From: Falsarthrobacter nasiphocae
GTDB lineage: Bacteria; Actinomycetota; Actinomycetes; Actinomycetales; Micrococcaceae
Reading direction: 5' to 3'
NCBI RefSeq assembly: GCF_031456275.1
Contig: NZ_JAVDUI010000001.1
Span: 992,001-1,056,000 of the forward strand
DNA: 64,000 nucleotides
The translations under genes were made by a program, and so were the position numbers. Position 1 is the first letter of the stretch, and each line of letters begins with the position of its first letter. The notes beneath the pieces are model-generated. The model had not been told where the DNA came from. It saw only the letters and a program-made list of their open reading frames with translations, and searched no databases. This document shows, piece by piece, positions 24,624 to 30,893 of the stretch.

Positions 24624-25763
24624 CTACTCCCGGAGGAGGCGGGCGGGGTCCACCCGCGTCGAGGCCACCGCCGGCAGCATCCCGGACACCGCCCCCAGGC
24701 CCGCCCCTGCCAGCGGCAGCAGCGCGATCCACCAGGGCTGCAAGTGCGGCCACCCCTGCACCAGCGCCACGAGTTCCCCCGCAAGCAGCCCCACCCCGAG
24801 CCCGAGGACCGTCCCGAGCCCGCCCGTGATGGCGGACTCGGCCAGGAACAGCCGGCCCACGCGCCACCTCGAGGCCCCCAAGGCCCGGTCCAGGCCAATG
24901 AGCCGCCGCCTCTCCCACACCGCTGACTGCATGGTGGAGTACACGCTCACCGCGCTCGAGACGCAGAGAACCAGCACGGTGATGAGGACCATGTCGCGGC
25001 TCTCCCCGAGCAGCTTCGCCTTGAGCGACGACGCCGAGACGGGCCGGGTCACGCGGGCGGCCTCCGGCTCGTACGGCCACGCGGAGACGGCGAGGTCGTG
25101 ATCGGCGGGCCCGTCGTCGTCGGCAGCGATGAGGAGGGGGCGGTCCGTGGTGACGTCCGCCATGATCTCACTGCCCACGGGCCAGAGGACGGAGCCGCCG
25201 AGGAGGGCGGCCTCCCCGCGCCCCTCAACAACCCCCGTGACGGTGACCCAGCGCCCCTCGGCAAGCAGGCGGTTCCGCCCCGGCTCCGGCCACACGCCGA
25301 GCGTGCGCGCCGCACCCGCCCCCACGAGGACCTGGCGGCCGTCGGCCCGAAGTGACGCGGTTGAGGGCCACCCGCCGGCCACGAGACGCCCGCCGCGCGC
25401 CTGAACGCCCTCGGCGCTCGTGACAATGTGGCCGGTCTGCCCCTGACTGGTCTGGGTGCTGACGTCGCGGCGCTGCCCCTCGAACATCGGCATGTAGGTG
25501 CCGGCCGCGCGGAGCCCGGGCAACTGCCGCAGCCGCCCAACGGCGCGGGACTCGTCCTCCTCCCAGCCGCCCAGGTGCCCCGGGACGCTGACGATGAGGG
25601 AGCCGCTGCTCAGCCCGGCGAGGTGCTCGGCGGAGCGGTGGGCGGACCCGCGCGTCACGGCGAGCATGGTCACGAGCGTGGCGGTGCCGATGAGCACCGT
25701 CAGCACGCTGAACACGGTCCGTCCGGGCCGGCGCCACACGTTGATCCACGCCTCACGAAGCAT
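24624..25763 (-). CDS. ABC transporter permease, FtsX/MacB type
   Basis: A 379-residue membrane protein. One N-terminal helix (FSVLTVLIGTATLVTMLAV) precedes a large extracellular domain (about 45-250), then three C-terminal helices. This is the topology of MacB/FtsX permeases, which move periplasmic or envelope substrates outward by mechanotransmission. The cytoplasmic loop RRRLIGLDRALGASRWRV is the usual coupling segment. The ATG at 25763 overlaps the end of the ATPase gene by 11 bases. With the ATPase and membrane-fusion protein it forms a MacAB-like exporter. Confidence 0.85.
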   Translation of the reverse strand: MLREAWINVWRRPGRTVFSVLTVLIGTATLVTMLAVTRGSAHRSAEHLAGLSSGSLIVSVPGHLGGWEEDESRAVGRLRQLPGLRAAGTYMPMFEGQRRDVSTQTSQGQTGHIVTSAEGVQARGGRLVAGGWPSTASLRADGRQVLVGAGAARTLGVWPEPGRNRLLAEGRWVTVTGVVEGRGEAALLGGSVLWPVGSEIMADVTTDRPLLIAADDDGPADHDLAVSAWPYEPEAARVTRPVSASSLKAKLLGESRDMVLITVLVLCVSSAVSVYSTMQSAVWERRRLIGLDRALGASRWRVGRLFLAESAITGGLGTVLGLGVGLLAGELVALVQGWPHLQPWWIALLPLAGAGLGAVSGMLPAVASTRVDPARLLRE

Positions 25764-26421
25764 GGCCCACCTGCCCGTCCACAACCCGAAGGGCTCGGCT
25801 GCACTTGGCCGCAAGCCCCGGGTCGTGGGTCACAATGACGACGGCCAGGCCCGAGCCCGCCTGCGCGAGCAGCAGCTCCAGCACGGCGGAGGCCGTGGCG
25901 GTGTCGAGGTTGCCCGTGGGCTCGTCGCAGAGGAGGACTCGCGGCTGCGCGGCGAGGGCCCGCGCGATGGCCACTCGCTGCCGCTCGCCCCCAGAGAGGG
26001 TGGGCGGCCGGGCGTCCAGGCGGTGTGAGAGGCCCACAGAGTCCAGGGCTTGCTCGGCCCGCGCCCGCCGCAGCCGAGACGGCACCCCGCGGATGGCGAG
26101 GGCGTGCTCGACGTTCTCCCGCGCGGAGAGGTGGTCCACGAGGTGAAACGCCTGGAAGACGAACGCGAGGTGCTCGCGCCTCAGCCGGGTGAGCTCCCGC
26201 TCGGACGCGCCCGCGGTGTCCACCCCGGCGATGGTGCGCTGCCCCTCATCCGGCGCCTCGAGCAGGCCCAGCATGGCGAGCAGCGTGGACTTCCCCGATC
26301 CGCTGGGCCCCACGATGGCGAGGGCCTCCCCCGCGTTCACGTCGACGTCCGCGTCTCGGAGCGCCACGGTGCTGGGCGGGTACCGCTTCCACACGCCGCG
26401 CAGGGTGATCTCGGAGGTCAC
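25753..26421 (-). CDS. ABC transporter ATPase, MacB/LolD type
   Basis: A 222-residue ATPase with Walker A VGPSGSGKSTLL, Q-loop FQAFHLVDHL, signature LSGGERQRVAIARAL, Walker B VLLCDEPTGNLDT and H-loop VTHDPGLA. QAFHLVDHL and EPTGNLD are typical of the LolD/MacB/FtsE subfamily that drives FtsX-type permeases. The start is GTG at 26421, overlapping the fusion-protein stop (GTGA). The frame extends upstream without ATPase features. Confidence 0.9.
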   Translation of the reverse strand: MTSEITLRGVWKRYPPSTVALRDADVDVNAGEALAIVGPSGSGKSTLLAMLGLLEAPDEGQRTIAGVDTAGASERELTRLRREHLAFVFQAFHLVDHLSARENVEHALAIRGVPSRLRRARAEQALDSVGLSHRLDARPPTLSGGERQRVAIARALAAQPRVLLCDEPTGNLDTATASAVLELLLAQAGSGLAVVIVTHDPGLAAKCSRALRVVDGQVGHAS

Positions 26422-27767
26422 CGTTCGCTCTTCGGCTCGGTGGCCGGCGGGAGTGTCTCGCCCACGACGATCCGGGTCCCCGCCTTCAGGCCTCCCGTGC
26501 GGCGCGGCTCGACGGCGCATCGGCCTGCGGTGCACAGCCCGACGCGGACCTCCTCGTCCTGGCCGGCTTCGGTCCTCACCCACGCTCGCTCGCCCTCGCG
26601 GCGGACGGCCGTGGACGGCACGACGAGCGAGTCGGCCGGGGACTCCGCAATGGTGATTGTGGCCGTGAGCGTCCCGCCCGCGGGCGGCGGCGCGTCCGTC
26701 CCCTTGAGGGTCACGCGGAACGTCGCGGGGCCTGCGGGTCCGCTGGATCCGGCCGACGACGGCGCCTGCGGCAACGCGCCCCCGCCGTTCTGCTGGCCAC
26801 TCTCCGGCGGGGTGCTGGGCTGCCCGCTTCCGCCGCTCCCCCCTGGCCCACCGCCCCGGGACTGCGGGCCGGCCTGAGGCCCGGTGCCGTTCTGCGATGC
26901 CGGGCCGCTCTGGGACGGCGCACCGCCGCCCGGGGCGTCAGGGACAGTCCCGGCACGCCCATTGAGACGCCCCTCCCAGCGCTTGGACCCGCTCGTGATG
27001 ACAACCTTCTCCGTCCCCTTGACCCGCGCCGCCTCCGAGGCCTGCACGTTCACGACGAGCTCCCTCCCACCGGATGCCACCGTGCACAGCGCGCCCTGGA
27101 CGGCCTGCCGAGTCACGCCGCACTGGGTGAGGACGCGCATGGGCAGCGAGGCCGCCATGAAGGCCTCGCCCCGCACGAGGGCTGCGTCATCGTCGCCTTC
27201 TGCGGCCGGAATAACGGACCCGTCCGCGCGGACGGGAAGGTACCCGATGTCCCGCCACAGGCGCCCGAGGGAGCGGGCCGTCTCCGGGCCGAAGACGCCC
27301 CTCTCCACGCCCCAGGCGCGCCCCAGCAGCGCAAGCGAGTCCTGAACGCGCGCGACGTCCTGCCCCCGGTCCCCCTGCTTGAGCGTCCGGTACAGGGGCG
27401 CCTCCCCTGTGAGGACGACGACGGGCCTGCCGTTGACCTCGGCCACCACGGCGCCCAGGCTGGCCTCGCTTCCGGCCGCCGCGCCGGTTGCGGTGAACAC
27501 GGCGTTTCCCTCGACGGGCGACGGGACGGGCTCTGCGCCTGTGTCGATAGTCTTGGCGTCCGCGGCAACGGACTCGACCACCTGGGCGCGCTGAACCGTG
27601 TCCACGATGGCACGGGGGGCCGCGTCTTCACGGCGCTGCCCCGACTGATCTGCCGTGACGGCACCGACTCCGATGAGGACAAGCCCGATCCCGGCGGCCA
27701 GCGCGGCCAGGACGGTCACGATCCGCAGGAGCGTCACCGTGGCGGTACGTGTGCGGGAGGTGCTCAT
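26418..27767 (-). CDS. Peptidoglycan-binding membrane-fusion (adaptor) protein of the exporter
   Basis: 449 residues: an N-terminal membrane anchor (about 13-38), an extracellular alpha/beta region, and a peptidoglycan-binding-like segment (about 128-175, LKQGDRGQDVARVQDSLALLG then FGPETARSLGRLW). A barrel-like region, a long Gly/Pro/Gln/Ser linker (about 272-340) and a C-terminal barrel with LVVPSTAVRREGERAWV follow. HlyD-like barrels plus a PG-binding repeat are typical of Gram-positive MacA-type adaptors. It overlaps the ATPase by four bases and lies 62 bases after the lipoprotein gene. Confidence 0.85.
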   Translation of the reverse strand: MSTSRTRTATVTLLRIVTVLAALAAGIGLVLIGVGAVTADQSGQRREDAAPRAIVDTVQRAQVVESVAADAKTIDTGAEPVPSPVEGNAVFTATGAAAGSEASLGAVVAEVNGRPVVVLTGEAPLYRTLKQGDRGQDVARVQDSLALLGRAWGVERGVFGPETARSLGRLWRDIGYLPVRADGSVIPAAEGDDDAALVRGEAFMAASLPMRVLTQCGVTRQAVQGALCTVASGGRELVVNVQASEAARVKGTEKVVITSGSKRWEGRLNGRAGTVPDAPGGGAPSQSGPASQNGTGPQAGPQSRGGGPGGSGGSGQPSTPPESGQQNGGGALPQAPSSAGSSGPAGPATFRVTLKGTDAPPPAGGTLTATITIAESPADSLVVPSTAVRREGERAWVRTEAGQDEEVRVGLCTAGRCAVEPRRTGGLKAGTRIVVGETLPPATEPKSER

Positions 27768-27829
27768 GTGGGCGTCTCGTTCTCTCCTTGTTCTCGCCGG
27801 GGAGGCTCACATTCCTTGGGAGGCCCGGC

Positions 27830-28693
27830 TTACTCGCTCAGAATCTTCCGGGCGCGCTCAAGAGACTCCTGCGTGAGAGTGCTCAGCTCGACGATCTTCT
27901 CCTCGTTGCCCCGGGCCCACGAGCCCAGGCCGTCGAGAACGGCGTTGTCCACGTCCTCGCGGATGTTCTCGGCCTTCTGGCAGGCGACGTCCTGACGGAT
28001 CATGGCCTTCTCTTCCTCGTGGACGGGCGCGCCATCAGCCCGGTACTGGCCCCATTTCTCAGCGGCAAGCTTGGGCGCCTCGCCGAGCTTGACCGGGTAG
28101 CCCGCTGCCTTCATGCACTTCTCGTACCCGTAGGCGGCCGACTTCAAGGACTTCTCCGCCCTCTTCATTGCGTCTGTCGCGGTGCGGGGAGCCTCGTTAA
28201 AGAAGTTCTCGATACGCATGGAGGTTACGAGGTCTCCGTACACGGCCTTGCGTGCCTCGGCCACACAGCCTTCGCTATCGACACTCACCTCCAATCTTTC
28301 CAGCCTCACGGATACTTTCTTCGCGGGATCATCGGGGCCAATGACCCTCCGTCTTTGTTCAGCCGTCATGCCCTCGGTCGAGCTTGATTCCTCGCGTACG
28401 GTGCTCGGGTATCCAATCCTGACGGCGAGTTTCTCCTCGGGAAGGATGCCGCTGAACCCAGCAATGGAACCGAGCACGGGACCGCTAAAGGGAATCTTCT
28501 TGCTCCACCCCTCCTTCCGGGCGCACTCGTTGAGGGACTTCTCGAGTGCCGCACTGAGCTCCGGCGGAGGCAACAGGAGGGTCCGTGTCTGCGAACGAAG
28601 CGGCTCATCAAGGGGCTGCTTGAAGGCCGCGCAGGCCGTTGCGGACATTGTCACTGCGAGAATGGCCACCACGGCCTGCGCTTTCTTTCTCAT
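27830..28693 (-). CDS. Lipoprotein of an unassigned family (paralogue B)
   Basis: A 287-residue predicted lipoprotein: MRKKAQAVVAILAVTMS, then the lipobox ATAC. The mature part is helical and charged. It shares with the protein at 29635-30540 the landmarks ECAxKxGW, GCxAEAxKxVYG, NFxNE, KCMxxAG and a C-terminal WxRxNE ... LERAR. These include four conserved non-lipid cysteines, suggesting two disulfides. I chose the ATG at 28693, five bases after the stop of the secreted-protein gene. Its DNA is less GC-rich than its neighbours. It probably works with the downstream exporter, perhaps as immunity or receptor protein. No function is known to me. Confidence 0.75.
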   Translation of the reverse strand: MRKKAQAVVAILAVTMSATACAAFKQPLDEPLRSQTRTLLLPPPELSAALEKSLNECARKEGWSKKIPFSGPVLGSIAGFSGILPEEKLAVRIGYPSTVREESSSTEGMTAEQRRRVIGPDDPAKKVSVRLERLEVSVDSEGCVAEARKAVYGDLVTSMRIENFFNEAPRTATDAMKRAEKSLKSAAYGYEKCMKAAGYPVKLGEAPKLAAEKWGQYRADGAPVHEEEKAMIRQDVACQKAENIREDVDNAVLDGLGSWARGNEEKIVELSTLTQESLERARKILSE

Positions 28694-28698
28694 GTGAC

Positions 28699-29043
28699 TT
28701 AGCCCCACCACGTGGTGAAGTAGTCGATCTTGTCGCTCGCTTCCCACAGATTCGCGTAATCTGCGTAGCGATTTGCAGTCATCTCAATCGTCGAGACGCC
28801 CCACATGACGTTGTTCCGACCGTAGATCGTATTATCACGCTGGTTCTTGATCGAGGAGGTCCGGTTCTGCGGAACCCACATCACGGTGGGATTTCCCTCG
28901 ACATGAACCAGCAGCTCCCGGTAGTTCACGTGATCGAAGGCCTCGAAGTAGTCGGCCGATGCAGGAGTGGATGCCCCAACGGCCAGGCCGGTCGCCAGCA
29001 TGGCTGCACATGCTGCCTTGACTCCCTTGTTGATGAAGGCCAC
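28699..29043 (-). CDS. Small secreted protein, possibly beta/gamma-crystallin (I36 inhibitor) like
   Basis: A 114-residue precursor. Its signal peptide (about 1-29) ends STPASA, so the mature part of about 85 residues begins DYFEAFDHVNY. The mature part is aromatic-rich and ends DYFTTWWG. QNRTSSIKN and EASDKIDYF resemble the two (N/D)xxxSS motifs of beta/gamma-crystallin domains, as in I36 peptidase inhibitors; this is tentative. The GTG at 29043 is chosen because AGGAAGGAGG lies just upstream, although the frame is open further. It is the first gene after promoter copy 1 and leads the exporter operon, so it is a candidate exported effector. Confidence 0.7.
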   Translation of the reverse strand: MAFINKGVKAACAAMLATGLAVGASTPASADYFEAFDHVNYRELLVHVEGNPTVMWVPQNRTSSIKNQRDNTIYGRNNVMWGVSTIEMTANRYADYANLWEASDKIDYFTTWWG

Positions 29044-29132
29044 GATTGCCTCCTTCCTGAGGCCGAGCGACATGTCCCAACCTCGGACTCATGCCCCCTC
29101 TCGACGAGGTACGAGAGGTTCGTGATGAAGAA

Positions 29133-29162
29133 CTTATATCATTCGTTCTTGCAACCAGTCAA
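29133..29162 (-). promoter_or_regulatory. Sigma-A-type promoter of the secreted-protein/exporter operon
   Basis: On the minus strand, -35 TTGACT (29157-29162) and -10 TATAAG (29133-29138) are separated by 18 bases. Transcription should start near 29126, about 83 bases before the GTG at 29043. There is no other good promoter before the exporter genes. Confidence 0.75.
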
Positions 29163-29201
29163 CACCAACGCCCCGCATCCCCCTCGCCCACCTCCTCCCC
29201 A

Positions 29202-29269
29202 CCCCGTTGCGCGACGACTTTGAAGCGAGAATCACGCCCCAAGCGCGCGAAACCCGCCCCTCAACGGGG
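29202..29269 (-). repeat. Dispersed palindromic element, copy B
   Basis: A 68-base element with perfect terminal inverted repeats CCCCGTTG and CAACGGGG. It is very close to copy C (30696-30763) and more distant from copy A (1688-1753). Confidence 0.7.
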
Positions 29270-29288
29270 GACGGGAGGGCACGCAAAA

Positions 29289-29315
29289 GCGGGGCCCCTT
29301 CACAGAGGACCCCGC
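29289..29315 (-). terminator. Terminator of the upstream lipoprotein transcript (copy 1)
   Basis: A GCGGGGCCCC / GAGGACCCCGC hairpin is followed on the minus strand by TTTTGCG. It is the counterpart of the clpC terminator at 30793-30820. Confidence 0.75.
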
Positions 29316-29353
29316 CTGCTCAGCGCTGCCCCGCGGTGGCAATGCTCCCGGTC

Positions 29354-29622
29354 TTACCAACTCACGTGCCCAGCCACGAACTCCCGGGCATCCGCAAGGC
29401 CATGGAAGACCGCGGGAGCGCCGGGACGGCACTTCATCGTGCGGACTCGAACTCCTTGAAGGTGTTGTCATTGCTGACTCGCGGACGAGTGAAACTCTTC
29501 CGCACTCCCAGGACCGCGAGGAACTCAGTCAACAAATTTGAGCGCACGGCCGAGCCTGAATCCGAATGGACCACATCCGGGATGACCCCTCCGGCAGAGG
29601 TGATGGCCTGCGCGAAAATCAC
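29354..29622 (-). pseudogene. Relic of a DDE (IS3-type integrase core) transposase
   Basis: The minus-strand frame from 29622 encodes VVHSDSGSAVRS, then GVRKSFTRPRVSNDN and a Glu, matching the integrase-core signature HSDxG ... SxSRPxxSNDN ... E. It stops at 29434-29436. One base out of frame the homology continues as RPGAPAVF, then LADAREFVAGHVSW, before a stop at 29354. The piece therefore covers only the C-terminal part of a transposase and has a frameshift. Its 5' end is cut off by the neighbouring lipoprotein gene. It is non-functional and sits between the two duplicated cassettes. Confidence 0.75.
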
Positions 29623-29634
29623 CCGAGCCGCGCG

Positions 29635-30540
29635 TCACCGCGACCCCAAGACAGTCCGGGCCCGCTCAAGCGCCGCTTGCTTCTTCTCCCTCAGGCCCAG
29701 GATGCGCTTTTCGTTGTCCCGAACCCACGCCCCGGCCACCTCGAAGTAGGCTTCATCGAGCTTCTGAGCCAGCCCAACTTTCTCTTGGCAGCCACCGTCA
29801 GCACGCGCCAGCTCCAGCTCACGTCCGGCGGGACGCTCCCCAGGCTTCCGCTTCGGGGATACGTTCTTCTCGGCCCAATCCCTCGCCTGGCCGAACTTGA
29901 TGTCGAAGCCTGCCTCGGACATGCACTTTTGATATTCTGGCGCCGCCTTTCTCAGCACCTTTTCATACTTGCTGAGGTCCTTCTGTCCGGATGGCAGAAC
30001 TTCGTTTATGAAGTTCGTCAGGCGAAGGGCATCCTCCAGGGAGCCATACACTTTCTTCTGCGCTTCGGCATGACACCCCGTACTCGCCGTCGAGACGACC
30101 GCCCCGCCAGGGAGCGCAACCTTCGTCTTCGGCTCATCATCCTGAGATGGCCCGCTCGACGAGAACCCCATAATGGATTTCTCCTGGGATTCACTCATCT
30201 GAGGCCGCGGTGTATCGTCATCCGCAGCACTGGAGTAGCCCCACCTCTCAGCCTCTTTGGAGCTTCGCCAGACGTCGGGGACGCCCGTCACTGACGAGGG
30301 GCCGCCGCCATGCTGAAGGTGAACCCCATGAGTCCACCCATACTTGAGGGCGCATTCGCTCGTCAGAACATTGATAGCCGCCCCCACTTCGGGGTCTCTG
30401 TTCATGAGATCCACAACGGCATCCCTGCTCACCTGACTCGTCTCCACTGGCACCGGCTGTGAGCATCCAGTCAGCATCAATACGGCCAGGGCACATGCCA
30501 CCGGGCCACCCCTCCGGCCTCCGCGGCCCATGAAGGTCAT
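29635..30540 (-). CDS. Lipoprotein of an unassigned family (paralogue A)
   Basis: A 301-residue predicted lipoprotein. The signal ends in lipobox LTGC (MMTFM... region, then ALAVLMLTGC). The mature protein shares ECAxKxGW, GCxAEAxKxVYG, NFINEV, KCMSEAGF, GGCQ and WVRDNE...LERARTVL with the protein at 27830-28693. It has a Ser/Asp-rich insert (about 95-140). The ATG at 30540 is chosen for its AGGAGG eight bases upstream. It is a single-gene unit between promoter copy 2 and the terminator of copy 1. Function unknown. Confidence 0.75.
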   Translation of the reverse strand: MTFMGRGGRRGGPVACALAVLMLTGCSQPVPVETSQVSRDAVVDLMNRDPEVGAAINVLTSECALKYGWTHGVHLQHGGGPSSVTGVPDVWRSSKEAERWGYSSAADDDTPRPQMSESQEKSIMGFSSSGPSQDDEPKTKVALPGGAVVSTASTGCHAEAQKKVYGSLEDALRLTNFINEVLPSGQKDLSKYEKVLRKAAPEYQKCMSEAGFDIKFGQARDWAEKNVSPKRKPGERPAGRELELARADGGCQEKVGLAQKLDEAYFEVAGAWVRDNEKRILGLREKKQAALERARTVLGSR

Positions 30541-30627
30541 CAAAGCCCCCTCCTACGACCGAGCTGCGCCACCCGACCCTCGCACCAACACCCTCTCGAA
30601 CGTGCACGAGAGGTTCGTGATGAAGAA

Positions 30628-30657
30628 CTTATATCATTCGTCTTTGCAACCTGTCAA
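30628..30657 (-). promoter_or_regulatory. Sigma-A-type promoter of lipoprotein A
   Basis: On the minus strand, consensus -35 TTGACA (30652-30657) and -10 TATAAG (30628-30633) have an 18-base spacer. The expected start is near 30621, with a leader of about 80 bases. Confidence 0.8.
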
Positions 30658-30695
30658 CAACAACACCCCCTGCCCCCTCGCCCACCTCCTCACCA

Positions 30696-30763
30696 CCCCG
30701 TTGGGCGGCGACTTTGAAGCGAGAATCCCGCGCCAGGCGTGCGAAACCCGCCCCGCGACGGGG
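30696..30763 (-). repeat. Dispersed palindromic element, copy C
   Basis: A 68-base element beginning CCCCGTTGGGCGGCGAC and ending CGCGACGGGG on the plus strand. In reverse complement it aligns with copy A without gaps. Confidence 0.7.
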
Positions 30764-30792
30764 GCCAAGTAGGGACGGGAGGACACGCAAAA

Positions 30793-30820
30793 GCGGGGCC
30801 CCCATCACAGGGGACCCCGC
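30793..30820 (-). terminator. Terminator of clpC
   Basis: GCGGGG and CCCC pair with GGGG and CCCCGC with one mismatch. On the minus strand TTTTGCG follows. It lies about 75 bases after the clpC stop. Confidence 0.8.
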
Positions 30821-30893
30821 CTTGCTCAGCGCTGCGCCGACGACGCCCAGCAGACCGGAGCGCTACCGGCCGCGCAGCGCTGCGCCAGAACCG

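Larger units (their letters stand above)
29095..29326. repeat. Duplicated control cassette, copy 1
   Basis: About 232 bases containing promoter, 68-bp palindromic element and terminator, nearly the same as 30591-30834. Long exact runs include GAGGTTCGTGATGAAGAACT and CTTTGAAGCGAGAATC. Differences are scattered substitutions plus a few short insertions in copy 2. Copy 1 drives the secreted-protein operon and terminates the upstream lipoprotein gene. Confidence 0.85.
30591..30834. repeat. Duplicated control cassette, copy 2
   Basis: The counterpart of 29095-29326. Here the terminator serves clpC and the promoter serves lipoprotein A. This is probably the original arrangement, because clpC is an ancient neighbour. 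The gene-free stretch 30541-30893 holds nothing else that I recognise. Confidence 0.8.

Noticed and set aside
28699-29043. Lactococcin 972-type bacteriocin identity for the small secreted protein
   Set aside because: Size, signal peptide, exporter neighbours and aromatic C-terminus are suggestive, but the family's conserved N-terminal Gly/Trp/Tyr pattern is not present, so I keep it as unassigned.
30530-30772. Short plus-strand frames sharing MKNLYHS-LQPVN at 30530-30772 and 28639-29223
   Set aside because: The shared peptide comes from the duplicated promoter DNA read backwards. Neither frame has a ribosome site, and both overlap promoter and terminator elements.
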